Assembly (NCBI GenBank): GCA_021205715.1
Contig: JAJPXA010000227.1
Coordinates: 1,780-9,378, forward strand
DNA: 7,599 nucleotides
DNA from: Bacillota bacterium
GTDB taxonomy: Bacteria; Bacillota; Clostridia; UBA1381
Reading direction: 5' to 3'
Below are positions 1 to 6,661 of the stretch, piece after piece; position 1 is the first letter of the stretch, and each line of letters starts with the position of its first letter. A program made the translations under genes and the position numbers. The notes beneath the pieces were generated by a model. It searched no databases, had not been told where the DNA came from, and was given only the letters and a program-made list of their open reading frames with translations.

Positions 1-644
1 GCTACGACGACGCGGGACAGCTTACCGAAAAGGTAAGGCGCAAGCCCTATTCGGTGATACTGCTTGACGAGATTGAAAAGGCGCATCCGGAGGTATTTAA
101 TCTGTTCCTGCAAATTTTGGATGACGGCAGGGTTGCCGACAGTCACGGCAAGATGATAAACTTCGAAAATACGATTATCATAATGACCACAAACGCCGGC
201 TCGGAATTTAACTCGAACGGCTTGGGATTCAACGCGTCGGACGGCGTTACGCTTAAAGGCAACATCGACAAGAGCCTGAAGCAGTATTTTAAGCCGGAAT
301 TCTTGAACAGAATCGATGAGATTATCACTTTTAAGCCGCTAACAAAGGAGGAGTTAAGACAGATAATCGACCTTATGCTCAAGGATGTTATAACTCGCCT
401 TGACGAGCGCGGTGTGCGCTTTACCGTAACCGACGCGGCAAAGGATGTCGTTCTTGAAAAGGGTTATGACCCAAAATACGGCGCAAGACCGCTTAACAGA
501 GCTATTCAAACGCTTATAGAGGATAAGCTGGCGCGATTGTCGCTTGAGGGACAGCTTAAAAAAGGCACCTCGGTTATCGCGGATGCGAATAACGGCGAAA
601 TTACGGTTACAGCCGCAAACAATATCGGTATTGACGAAAATTAA
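1..644 (+). CDS. clpC: ClpC-like Clp/Hsp100 ATPase, C-terminal part (5' end cut by window)
   Basis: ATP-driven unfoldase that would feed substrates to the ClpP protease in the cytoplasm. Only the last 213 complete residues (from base 3) are visible, covering most of the second AAA+ domain. Visible landmarks are a Walker B segment VILLDEIEKAH (54-86), a sensor-1 type strand ending TTNAG (187-203), an arginine-finger motif FLNRIDE with Arg at 309-311, and a sensor-2 region GYDPKYGARPL (462-494). A tripeptide LGF at 222-230 sits where ClpP-partner ATPases carry their docking loop. ClpB lacks this loop, so a ClpP-dependent ClpC/ClpE-type protein is favoured over the ClpB disaggregase. Without the N-terminal domains and middle region I cannot separate ClpC from ClpE or ClpA, so the symbol is provisional. 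The apparent GTG at 54 is an internal valine codon, since the frame is open and conserved upstream of it. The gene ends with TAA and is followed by a strong terminator. Confidence 0.92.
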   Translation, partial: YDDAGQLTEKVRRKPYSVILLDEIEKAHPEVFNLFLQILDDGRVADSHGKMINFENTIIIMTTNAGSEFNSNGLGFNASDGVTLKGNIDKSLKQYFKPEFLNRIDEIITFKPLTKEELRQIIDLMLKDVITRLDERGVRFTVTDAAKDVVLEKGYDPKYGARPLNRAIQTLIEDKLARLSLEGQLKKGTSVIADANNGEITVTAANNIGIDEN

Positions 645-706
645 TTCATCCGTAAAAGCCGATTCTTTCTTATTTTTATTGAAAAGCAAAAAATATGAAA
701 ATCGAT

Positions 707-751
707 AAAACACCTCATTTTGCGGTATAATATCGCAAAAGAGGTGTTTTT
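707..751 (+). terminator. Strong intrinsic terminator after the Clp ATPase gene
   Basis: The outer arms AAAACACCTC (707-716) and GAGGTGTTTT (741-750) pair perfectly. After a single bulged A at 717, a second 10-bp segment (718-727 with 731-740, including one G-U pair) continues to a three-base loop. The 3' arm ends in a T-run. An A-run on the 5' side means it could also stop transcription from the - strand, but there is no - strand gene nearby to need it. Confidence 0.88.
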
Positions 752-880
752 CGTAAAGCGCCAAAGTAAAACGACAGTGGGATGTATGCTTGAGTGATGA
801 TATTATATGTTCGGTAAAGTAAAGTTTCTGACAAAAATTTACTTTTTGACGATATTTATGTATGAAATTTAATAAAACTC
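752..880. other. Noncoding gap between clp terminator and pgi promoter
   Basis: No plausible gene is seen on either strand. The stretch is AT-rich. It contains an 8-bp inverted repeat, AAAGTAAA (816-823) with TTTACTTT (838-845), around a 14-base loop. It also holds a possible second promoter-like pair, TTGACG (846-851) and TAATAA (870-875), with an 18-base spacer. I do not recognise a known riboswitch or small RNA here. Confidence 0.4.
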
Positions 881-909
881 TTGATTTATCAAACCAAATG
901 TATTAAAAT
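881..909 (+). promoter_or_regulatory. Vegetative (sigma-A type) promoter for pgi
   Basis: A -35 box TTGATT (881-886) and a -10 box TAAAAT (904-909) are separated by exactly 17 bases in an AT-rich stretch. They match the TTGACA/TATAAT consensus at 4 and 5 of 6 positions. Transcription would start near 916, leaving a leader of about 27 nt before the pgi start codon, just enough for the ribosome binding site. Confidence 0.7.
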
Positions 910-942
910 AAGAATAACAATAAAAAAACAGGAGGGAAATAA

Positions 943-2292
943 ATGAGCGAAATAACATTTGACTATTCAAGAGCGCTGCCGTTTTTGGCGCAGCACGAGC
1001 TTGATAATATGTCGGAATATGTGAGCGCGGCGCACGATATGCTTCACACCACGACCGGCGCGGGAAACGCCAATCTCGGATCGGTAGATCTACCCGGGGC
1101 TTACGATAAGGACGAGTTTGCGAGAATTAAAAAAGCGGCGGAGAAGATACGCTCCGATTCGGACGTTCTTGTGGTAATCGGCATAGGCGGCTCGTATTTG
1201 GGCGCGAGAGCGGCGATTGAACTGCTTCAGCACTCGTTCTATAACGCGCTTGACGCGGACAAGAGAAAGGGCCCCGCGATATTCTTTGCGGGCAACAATA
1301 TCAGCTCGACTTATATGGCTGACTTGCTTGAAACGATTGACGGCAAGGATATTTCCGTAAATGTAATTTCAAAATCGGGAACAACAACAGAGCCGGCTAT
1401 AGCGTTTAGAATTTTCAAGGAACTGCTTGAAAACAAGTACGGAAAAGAGGAAGCGGCAAAGAGAATTTACGCTACGACCGACAAGTCGCGCGGCGCGCTT
1501 AAGTCGCTTGCCGACGCGGAGGGTTATGAAACCTTTGTTGTGCCCGACGATGTAGGTGGACGTTATTCTGTTTTAACGGCTGTCGGACTTTTGCCGATTG
1601 CCGCTGCGGGAATAGACATTGACGCCATGATGCAGGGCGCGGCTGACGGCAGAACAGCATACGCGAATGCTGATCTTTCGAAGAATCCCGCGTATCAGTA
1701 CGCGGCGGTAAGAAACGCGCTTTCGAGAAAAGGAAAGACCGTCGAAATGATGGTAAACTTCGAGCCGTCGCTCCACTATTTCGGAGAGTGGTGGAAACAG
1801 CTTTACGGCGAGAGCGAGGGCAAGGACAACAAGGGTATTTTCCCCGCGGCGGCGGATTTCTCGTCGGATTTGCACTCAATGGGACAGTATATCCAAGAGG
1901 GACAGCGCATTTTGTTTGAAACCGCAATTCTTGTCGACACACCGCGCAAGGATGTTACAATAAAGGCTAACGAGGACAACCTCGACGGCTTAAATTTCCT
2001 TGCGGATAAGACAATTGATTTTGTAAATTCAAAGGCGGCGCAGGGCACGGCTCTCGCGCATATGGACGGCGGTGTTCCGAACCTTATCGTTAAGGTTCCC
2101 GCGCTTGACGCGTACAATTTCGGAAAACTTGTGTATTTCTTCGAGATTGCCTGCGGAATTTCGGGTTATCTGCTTGGCGTAAATCCGTTTAACCAGCCGG
2201 GCGTCGAGGCATATAAGAAGAATATGTTCGCGCTTTTGGGAAAACCGGGATATGAGGATCAAAAGTCGGCTCTCGAGGAGAGATTAAAGTAA
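943..2292 (+). CDS. pgi: Glucose-6-phosphate isomerase
   Basis: Cytosolic enzyme that interconverts glucose 6-phosphate and fructose 6-phosphate, in glycolysis and gluconeogenesis. At 449 residues it has the length of the shorter Bacillus/Clostridium-type enzymes, not the roughly 550-residue E. coli type. Family landmarks run in order: GIGGSYLGA (residues 80-88); the phosphate-binding SKSGTTTEP (143-151); the first family signature around DDVGGRYS (202-209); the loop GESEGKDN (289-296) with the likely catalytic base Glu290; DLHSMGQ (309-315) with His311; and the second signature ending NQPGVEAYK (417-425) with the conserved Lys425. The ATG at 943 follows AGGAGGG (930-936) by six bases, and a good promoter lies just upstream. 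The gene is intact and appears transcribed alone. No canonical U-tract terminator is obvious behind it, so some readthrough into the next gene is possible. The catalytic assignments come from family knowledge. Confidence 0.98.
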   Translation: MSEITFDYSRALPFLAQHELDNMSEYVSAAHDMLHTTTGAGNANLGSVDLPGAYDKDEFARIKKAAEKIRSDSDVLVVIGIGGSYLGARAAIELLQHSFYNALDADKRKGPAIFFAGNNISSTYMADLLETIDGKDISVNVISKSGTTTEPAIAFRIFKELLENKYGKEEAAKRIYATTDKSRGALKSLADAEGYETFVVPDDVGGRYSVLTAVGLLPIAAAGIDIDAMMQGAADGRTAYANADLSKNPAYQYAAVRNALSRKGKTVEMMVNFEPSLHYFGEWWKQLYGESEGKDNKGIFPAAADFSSDLHSMGQYIQEGQRILFETAILVDTPRKDVTIKANEDNLDGLNFLADKTIDFVNSKAAQGTALAHMDGGVPNLIVKVPALDAYNFGKLVYFFEIACGISGYLLGVNPFNQPGVEAYKKNMFALLGKPGYEDQKSALEERLK

Positions 2293-2338
2293 ATTCCGTT
2301 CAAATATGAAAGAAAAAGTGTTTTTAAATACTTTTTAT

Positions 2339-2362
2339 GACCCAAGACTTCGGTCTTGGGTC
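2339..2362 (+). promoter_or_regulatory. Perfect UUCG-capped hairpin in leader of the P-loop gene
   Basis: GACCCAAGAC (2339-2348) and GTCTTGGGTC (2353-2362) form a perfect 10-bp stem around TTCG, giving the exceptionally stable C(UUCG)G tetraloop in RNA. It is not followed by a T-run on either strand, so it does not look like a standard intrinsic terminator. It could protect the pgi mRNA 3' end, shape the leader of the downstream gene, or help terminate together with the weak AU hairpin just upstream (2313-2336). Confidence 0.65.
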
Positions 2363-2377
2363 GGATAATAAACAACA

Positions 2378-2394
2378 TAACGCGTTTCGCGTTA
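2378..2394 (+). promoter_or_regulatory. Second leader hairpin next to the ribosome binding site
   Basis: TAACGCG (2378-2384) and CGCGTTA (2388-2394) are perfect complements around a three-base TTT loop. The hairpin ends only four bases before the AGGAGG at 2399-2404. It leaves the Shine-Dalgarno free, so it may act as a spacer or binding site and not as a direct block on translation. Confidence 0.5.
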
Positions 2395-2398
2395 CGAG

Positions 2399-2404
2399 AG
2401 GAGG
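2399..2404 (+). promoter_or_regulatory. Shine-Dalgarno that sets the start of the P-loop gene
   Basis: AGGAGG lies seven bases before ATG 2412. The upstream in-frame ATG at 2337 has no such site and would place its codons through both leader hairpins, so 2412 is the better start. Confidence 0.88.
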
Positions 2405-2411
2405 AAATTCT

Positions 2412-2822
2412 ATGGTAGAACTTCTTATTGGAAAAAAAGGCAACGGTAAAACAAAAACCCTTGTTGAAAAGGTAAACACGGCTTCAACCGTGACCGACGG
2501 CAATGTTGTGTTTGTATGTCACGATATGGCTGAAATTTACGACATTAAATCAACGGTCAGAATGTGCGAAACGTCACCGTTTGATTTTAAGTCATACAAT
2601 GATTTGCTGCACTTTATTGAGGGCATCATAAGCGGTAATTTCGATATAACGAACATTTTTGTTGACGGTATATTTAAAATTATCGGCAGCTCAAGTCTTG
2701 ACGGAGCTTACGAGTTCCTCGAAGCTTTGCAGGATTTGTCGAGAGAATACGGAATTTCATTCGTTATTTCAATGAGCATTGACGCGGATGAGGCTCCGGA
2801 TTATATTAAAGAGCTTGCATAA
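2412..2822 (+). CDS. Small P-loop NTPase of unknown function (136 aa)
   Basis: I do not recognise a named gene. The protein opens directly with a beta strand and a Walker A motif, GKKGNGKT (residues 7-14), so it is close to a bare P-loop core with no N-terminal domain. A hydrophobic strand ending in acid, NIFVDG (residues 81-86, Asp85), is a plausible Walker B. A second hydrophobic strand, ISFVISMS (115-122), sits where a sensor strand is often found. No membrane segment or signal peptide is seen. From memory, proteins of this size in Clostridia are sometimes labelled 'twitching motility PilT' or plain ATP-binding protein, but PilT hallmarks are absent and no pilus gene is near, so I would not use that name. 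It lies 32 nt upstream of thrC on the same strand and is probably co-transcribed with it. A kinase-like or RecA-like fold is possible. The nucleotide-binding call is firm; the role is unknown. Confidence 0.85.
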   Translation: MVELLIGKKGNGKTKTLVEKVNTASTVTDGNVVFVCHDMAEIYDIKSTVRMCETSPFDFKSYNDLLHFIEGIISGNFDITNIFVDGIFKIIGSSSLDGAYEFLEALQDLSREYGISFVISMSIDADEAPDYIKELA

Positions 2823-2837
2823 AGCATTTCGGATTTT

Positions 2838-2843
2838 TGGAGG
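2838..2843 (+). promoter_or_regulatory. Shine-Dalgarno deciding the thrC start
   Basis: TGGAGG lies 11 bases before ATG 2855. An in-frame TTG at 2837 overlaps this site and so cannot use it, which makes 2855 the start. The resulting N-terminus beginning MQYNSTR matches the usual opening of threonine synthases. Confidence 0.85.
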
Positions 2844-2854
2844 TTTATTTTACT

Positions 2855-4357
2855 ATGCAATACAACAGCACGAGAGATAAAACTATCTCTGTAAGCGCCG
2901 CTCAGGCGATAAAAACAGGTCTTAGCGCGGAGGGCGGTTTGTTTGTCCCCGACAGCCTGCCGAAGGTTACGGGGGAGGAAATTAAATCGCTTTGCGATAT
3001 GACCTATAACGAGCGCGCATATTTTGTTTTAAGCAAATTTCTCACGGATTTCACCGAAGAGGAATTAAAGAATTGTATATCACAGGCATATACAAAGGAA
3101 AAATTTGAAACAAGCAGTATCGCGCCCGTATACGCGCTTAACGATTCCACATTCTTTTTGGAGCTTTGGCACGGTCCTACCTGCGCTTTTAAGGATATGG
3201 CTTTGCAGATACTCCCGCACCTTTTGACGACGTCTATGAAAAAGACGAACGAAAGCAACGAGGTCGTTATTTTGGTTGCGACTTCCGGAGATACCGGCAA
3301 GGCGGCTCTTGAGGGATTCAAGGATGTGAACGGCACACGAATTATCGTATTTTATCCCAACAACGGCGTGTCTGAAATACAGAAGCGTCAGATGGTCACA
3401 CAGGAAGGCAACAATGTATCCGTAGCGGCTGTTGAGGGTAATTTTGACGACGCTCAAAACGGCGTGAAGAAGATTTTCACAAACGCCGAATACAAGGAGC
3501 TGTTAAACCGCAATCATTTCAGCTTATCGAGCGCGAATTCGATTAACTGGGGCAGACTTGTTCCGCAGATTGTGTATTATTTCTCGGCATATGCTGATTT
3601 GTTAAACGACAATAAAATAACCGAGGGCGAAAAAGTGAACGTGGTCGTTCCGACAGGAAACTTCGGAAATATTCTCGCGTCTTATTACGCTATGAAAATG
3701 GGACTTCCCATCGCGAAATTCATATGCGCGTCGAATGAAAACAATGTGCTTACCGATTTTATAAAGACCGGTACATATGATAAAAACCGCGAATTTCACG
3801 CTACGATTTCGCCGTCAATGGATATTTTGATTTCGAGCAACCTCGAAAGATTTCTCTATGACCTTACCGGCGAGGATGACGCGCAGGTAAGAGAGTGGAT
3901 GAACGCGCTTAACACAACGGGCAGCTATACCGTAACACCGCAGGTTCGCGAGAAGCTCAGCGCCTTATTTGACGCGGGCTACAGCGACGATGACGAAACA
4001 ATGGCGGCTATCAAGGACGTTTATCAAAAGTATGATTACGTAATGGATACTCATACGGCGGTTGCAAAATCGGTATACGATAAATACGTAACCCGAACGG
4101 GCGACACAACAAAGACGATTATAGCGTCCACCGCAAGTCCGTTTAAGTTTAATCAGAGCGTTCTTATAGCGCTTGAAAACTGCAATTACGTTACCGGCAA
4201 GGACGAGTTTACTCTTCTTGACGAGCTTTCGGTAAAGAGCGGTATGCATATTCCCAAATCGCTCGCGGAGCTTAAAAATAAGCCGGCGATATTCGAAACC
4301 GTATGCGGCAAGGATGAAATGAAGCAAATAGTAAGCGATTTTCTTATGATAGATTAA
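2855..4357 (+). CDS. thrC: Threonine synthase
   Basis: PLP-dependent enzyme of the last step of threonine biosynthesis: O-phosphohomoserine plus water gives threonine and phosphate, in the cytosol. The protein is 500 residues, typical of the longer bacterial class. The N-terminus shows the characteristic STRDKT followed by GLSAEGGLFVP (22-32). The cofactor lysine is Lys113 in HGPTCAFKDMALQ (106-118). The motif TSGDTGKAA (143-151) and the glycine-containing PTGNFGN (266-272), which binds the PLP phosphate in this fold, follow, as does SANSINWGRL (226-235). All expected active-site segments are present and the gene looks functional. No other homoserine-pathway gene is in the window, so thrC stands apart from hom and thrB here, unless they lie elsewhere in the genome. 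It probably shares a transcript with the small P-loop gene upstream, and a long hairpin follows its stop codon. Confidence 0.97.
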   Translation: MQYNSTRDKTISVSAAQAIKTGLSAEGGLFVPDSLPKVTGEEIKSLCDMTYNERAYFVLSKFLTDFTEEELKNCISQAYTKEKFETSSIAPVYALNDSTFFLELWHGPTCAFKDMALQILPHLLTTSMKKTNESNEVVILVATSGDTGKAALEGFKDVNGTRIIVFYPNNGVSEIQKRQMVTQEGNNVSVAAVEGNFDDAQNGVKKIFTNAEYKELLNRNHFSLSSANSINWGRLVPQIVYYFSAYADLLNDNKITEGEKVNVVVPTGNFGNILASYYAMKMGLPIAKFICASNENNVLTDFIKTGTYDKNREFHATISPSMDILISSNLERFLYDLTGEDDAQVREWMNALNTTGSYTVTPQVREKLSALFDAGYSDDDETMAAIKDVYQKYDYVMDTHTAVAKSVYDKYVTRTGDTTKTIIASTASPFKFNQSVLIALENCNYVTGKDEFTLLDELSVKSGMHIPKSLAELKNKPAIFETVCGKDEMKQIVSDFLMID

Positions 4358-4366
4358 TAATTAAGC

Positions 4367-4401
4367 AAATTAAAGGTGAAATATAATTTCACCTTTAATT
4401 T
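4367..4401 (+). terminator. AU-rich hairpin between thrC and galK, likely thrC terminator
   Basis: Arms 4367-4382 and 4386-4401 are perfectly complementary over 16 bp, with a three-base loop. The GC content is concentrated in a GGTG/CACC block. The 3' arm ends in a T-rich stretch, TTTAATTTT, which fits an intrinsic terminator though it is less U-pure than the other two in this window. It sits ten bases after the thrC stop and just before the galK ribosome binding site, so it may also act as a leader element for galK. Confidence 0.6.
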
Positions 4402-4407
4402 TAGTGT

Positions 4408-4413
4408 AAGGAG
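4408..4413 (+). promoter_or_regulatory. Shine-Dalgarno for galK
   Basis: AAGGAG is eight bases before ATG 4422. The in-frame ATG at 4416 is only two bases away, too close for initiation, so 4422 is taken as the start. Confidence 0.8.
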
Positions 4414-4421
4414 ATATGATA

Positions 4422-5710
4422 ATGAGAGCAATGGCGGACACAATCGCCGATTTAAAGCGCGGAGATTATAACGATAAATTGAAATATATGTACGTATGCG
4501 GCGACTCGGAAGTCGATTTTTATGCCGGAAGATATTTGGAGGTTATCGCGGGTCTTTCCGAAAATTTCGGCGATGGCGGCGACATAGCGCTGTTTTCCGC
4601 GCCCGGGCGCACCGAAATTGGCGGAAATCATACCGACCATCAGCACGGATGCGTTCTTGCGGGTTCGGTAAATCTCGACGTTATCGCGGCGGCGCGTCCG
4701 AACGGCACAAATACCGTTCGTATTCTTTCCAAAGGCTATAAAACCGATGTTATAGAGCTTGACGATTTGGGCATTCACGAGGAGCAGTTTGACAAAGCGA
4801 TAGCGCTTATACGCGGCATTATAAAACGCTTTGTCGATTGCGGATATGATGTTCGAGGCTTTGACGCGTATACCGTTTCAAATGTTTTAAAAGGCTCGGG
4901 ACTGTCGTCCTCGGCGGCGTTTGAGGTTCTTGTGGGAACAATAATAAACGGTTTGTTCGCAAATAATGAGGTAAGTCCGATAGAGATTGCTCAGTTCGGT
5001 CAGTACGCGGAAAACGTGTATTTCAACAAACCGAGCGGCTTGATGGATCAGATGGCGTCTTCGGTAGGCTCGGCGGTGGCGATTGACTTTAACGATACCG
5101 AAAACCCGGTAGTGGAGAGAGAGGATTTCAACCTTGCAAAGCACAACCACGCGCTATGCATAATCGACTCGGGCGCCGACCACGCCGATTTGACGGACGA
5201 GTATGCGACAATCCCTGCGGATATGCGCTCCGTTGCGGAATTTTTCGGAAAACAATATTTAAGAGAGGTCGCGCCGGAGGACTTTTTTGCGAATATCAAG
5301 GATTTACGCGCAAAATACAAAACGACAGAGCTGTTTTGCGCGCGTTCCACTTTATGCGCGAAAATCAAACCGCGCGTGATGAGGTTGAGGCGCTTAAAAA
5401 CGACGAATTCGATAAATTTCTTTCGCTTGTAAAGCGTTCGGGGCGCTCCTCGTATATGTATCTTCAAAATATATATGCGCCGTCGATGCCGAAATCACAG
5501 GCAGTATCGCTTACGCTTGCGCTTTGCGACGAGCTTCTGGGCGATAGGGGAGCGTACCGCGTACACGGCGGCGGCTTCGCGGGCACGGTTCAGGCGATAG
5601 TGCCGATTGATATGCTCGACGGCTTCAAGTAGAATATCGAATCGGTATTGGGCGAAAATATGTGCCATATATTGTCAATTCGTCCGCTTGGCGGCTGCGA
5701 GTTGAAATGA
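4422..5710 (+). pseudogene. galK: Galactokinase, disrupted by a frameshift and an in-frame TAG
   Basis: A GHMP-family kinase gene whose product would phosphorylate galactose to galactose 1-phosphate, the entry to the Leloir pathway. The first 300 codons show the galactokinase signature GRTEIGGNHTDHQHG (residues 62-76), the ATP-binding GSGLSSSAA (158-166) and the catalytic-base region SGLMDQM (Asp209). At 5319-5322 the frame is lost: a run of four A's seems to have lost one A. After that the family sequence resumes in another frame (NDRAVLRAFHF from 5321, RSSYMYLQN, then the third motif VHGGGFAGT at 5561-5587). That frame meets TAG at 5630-5632, yet galactokinase-like sequence continues for 25 codons (ILSIRPLGG) to TGA at 5708-5710. 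Repairing both sites would give about 429 residues, the size of the extended Clostridia-type enzyme. As it stands, translation ends at 5432 after about 32 residues of nonsense. A sequencing error could explain one lesion, less easily both. Confidence 0.85.
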
Positions 5711-5758
5711 TTTTTGCAAAATTTTTAGTAATTTTCGGATAAAATTTTCAAAAATTGC

Positions 5759-5787
5759 TTGCAATTTATAAAACAATGTGTTAAAAT
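5759..5787 (+). promoter_or_regulatory. Extended -10 promoter for rpsB-tsf
   Basis: A -35 box TTGCAA (5759-5764) and a -10 box TAAAAT (5782-5787) are spaced 17 bases apart. TGT directly before the -10 box (5779-5781) gives the TGn extension typical of strong Gram-positive promoters. The start point would be near 5794, about 108 nt before the rpsB start codon. Confidence 0.75.
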
Positions 5788-5793
5788 AGTTTG

Positions 5794-5886
5794 GTATGAA
5801 TATACACATACGCCGATTTCGGCGATGTTGCCCGTATTGCCGCGGGTCTTGCCGGAGCGTGACGCGTATGGAAGATTTAAAAACAT
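5794..5886 (+). promoter_or_regulatory. Structured 5' leader of rpsB, candidate autoregulatory RNA
   Basis: The region from the predicted transcript start to the ribosome binding site is clearly more GC-rich than the flanking AT-rich DNA and is full of complementary segments. CATACGC (5807-5813) pairs with GCGTATG (5864-5870) to close the domain. Inside, GCCCG (5830-5834) can pair with CGGGT (5843-5847). CGCCG (5811-5815) can pair with CGGCG (5820-5824), but this competes with the closing stem and so suggests alternative folds. Ribosomal protein operons are often regulated by such leaders, and S2 itself binds its own leader in enterobacteria. I do not recognise this one as a named family. Confidence 0.5.
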
Positions 5887-5901
5887 AGGAGGATTTTAAA
5901 A

Positions 5902-6657
5902 ATGGCAAACATTATTTCAATGAAGCAGCTTTTGGAGGCGGGTGTTCATTTCGGTCATCAGACAAGAAGATGGAACCCCAAAATGGCGGAGTATATCTTC
6001 ACGGAAAGAAACGGCATTTATATTATTGACCTTCAGAAGACAGTTAAAAAGGTAGAGGACGCGTATTATTTCATTCGTGAAATTGCGGCATCGGGCGAGG
6101 ACATTTTGTTCGTAGGTACAAAGAAGCAGGCTCAGGACTCAATCAAGGAAGAGGCTGAGAGAGTCGGAATGTACTATGTAAATGCGAGATGGCTCGGCGG
6201 TATGCTCACTAACTTCAAAACAATTAAGCAGAGAATTAATCGTCTTGCTCAGATTAACGAGATGGAAGAAAACGGTACCTTTGAGGTTCTTCCGAAAAAG
6301 GAAGTTATAAAGCTCAAGGCTCAGCGCGACAAGCTTGAGAAATACCTCGGCGGAATTAAGGATATGAAGAAGCTTCCGGGCGCTATGTTTGTTGTAGACC
6401 CGCGCAAGGAAAAAATAGCTATATCCGAGGCTCACAAGCTCGGTATTCCGGTTGTCGCTATCGTTGATACAAACTGTGATCCGGATGACGTTGATTACGT
6501 AATCCCCGGCAATGACGACGCTATCCGCGCCGTAAAGCTTATCGCATCGACTATGGCGAACGCTATAATCGAGGGCAGACAGGGCGAGGACTATATAGCT
6601 CAGACTGCGGAAGAAGAAGCACCGGCGGAAGAAAATAATACAGACGTGGAGGAATAA
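5902..6657 (+). CDS. rpsB: 30S ribosomal protein S2
   Basis: Structural protein of the small ribosomal subunit, added late in assembly and placed near S1 and the 16S head-body junction. At 251 residues it has the usual bacterial length. The first family signature lies around LLEAGVHFGHQTRRWNPKM (residues 10-28). FVGTKKQAQ (70-78) and WLGGMLTNFKT (97-107) follow. Charged helices at about 108-150 correspond to the S2 coiled-coil protrusion. The second signature VDPRKEKIAISEA (155-167) and the IPGNDDAIRAVKL block (201-213) complete the core. The tail from about 236 on is strongly acidic (EEE and DVEE), common in this family. ATG 5902 follows AGGAGG (5887-5892) by nine bases. It is first in an apparent two-gene transcript with tsf, driven by the extended -10 promoter and the structured leader. 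Confidence 0.99.
   Translation: MANIISMKQLLEAGVHFGHQTRRWNPKMAEYIFTERNGIYIIDLQKTVKKVEDAYYFIREIAASGEDILFVGTKKQAQDSIKEEAERVGMYYVNARWLGGMLTNFKTIKQRINRLAQINEMEENGTFEVLPKKEVIKLKAQRDKLEKYLGGIKDMKKLPGAMFVVDPRKEKIAISEAHKLGIPVVAIVDTNCDPDDVDYVIPGNDDAIRAVKLIASTMANAIIEGRQGEDYIAQTAEEEAPAEENNTDVEE
6647..6653 (+). promoter_or_regulatory. tsf ribosome binding site embedded in the end of rpsB
   Basis: TGGAGGA overlaps the last sense codons of rpsB and lies eight bases before the tsf ATG at 6662. The rpsB stop and the tsf start are only four bases apart, so the two genes are likely translationally coupled. Confidence 0.85.
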
Positions 6658-6661
6658 TATA

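Noticed and set aside
1499..2262. Several long open frames on the - strand opposite pgi
   Set aside because: They are shadows of a highly conserved gene, with low-complexity Arg/Ser-rich translations and no ribosome binding sites. The same applies to the - strand frames opposite thrC, galK, rpsB and tsf.
2337..2411. Upstream ATG start giving a 161-residue P-loop protein
   Set aside because: The extra codons run through the two leader hairpins and precede the AGGAGG; ATG 2412 is correctly spaced and places the Walker A motif at residue 7, as expected for this fold.
4382..4387. Exact TATAAT in the loop of the thrC-galK hairpin as a galK promoter
   Set aside because: No recognisable -35 box lies 15-19 bases upstream. 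A second TATAAT at 726-731, in the clp terminator loop, likewise lacks one. Both probably reflect AT-rich loops.
5313..5325. Programmed -1 ribosomal frameshift to express galK
   Set aside because: The site reads TAC AAA ACG in frame; slipping back would re-pair the lysine tRNA on CAA, which is poor, and there is no X XXY YYZ heptamer. The second lesion (TAG at 5630) would still truncate the product.
5156..5632. A separate 158-codon gene starting at ATG 5156
   Set aside because: Its first part is an out-of-frame reading of galK; only the part after about 5321 is galactokinase. It has no ribosome binding site and is the shifted 3' half of the broken galK.
5796..5888. A 30-codon Arg/Cys-rich reading frame in the rpsB leader, with its stop overlapping the rpsB Shine-Dalgarno
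   Set aside because: It has no ribosome binding site, would start within a few bases of the predicted transcript start, and its composition follows from the GC-rich stems. A leader peptide cannot be excluded without data.
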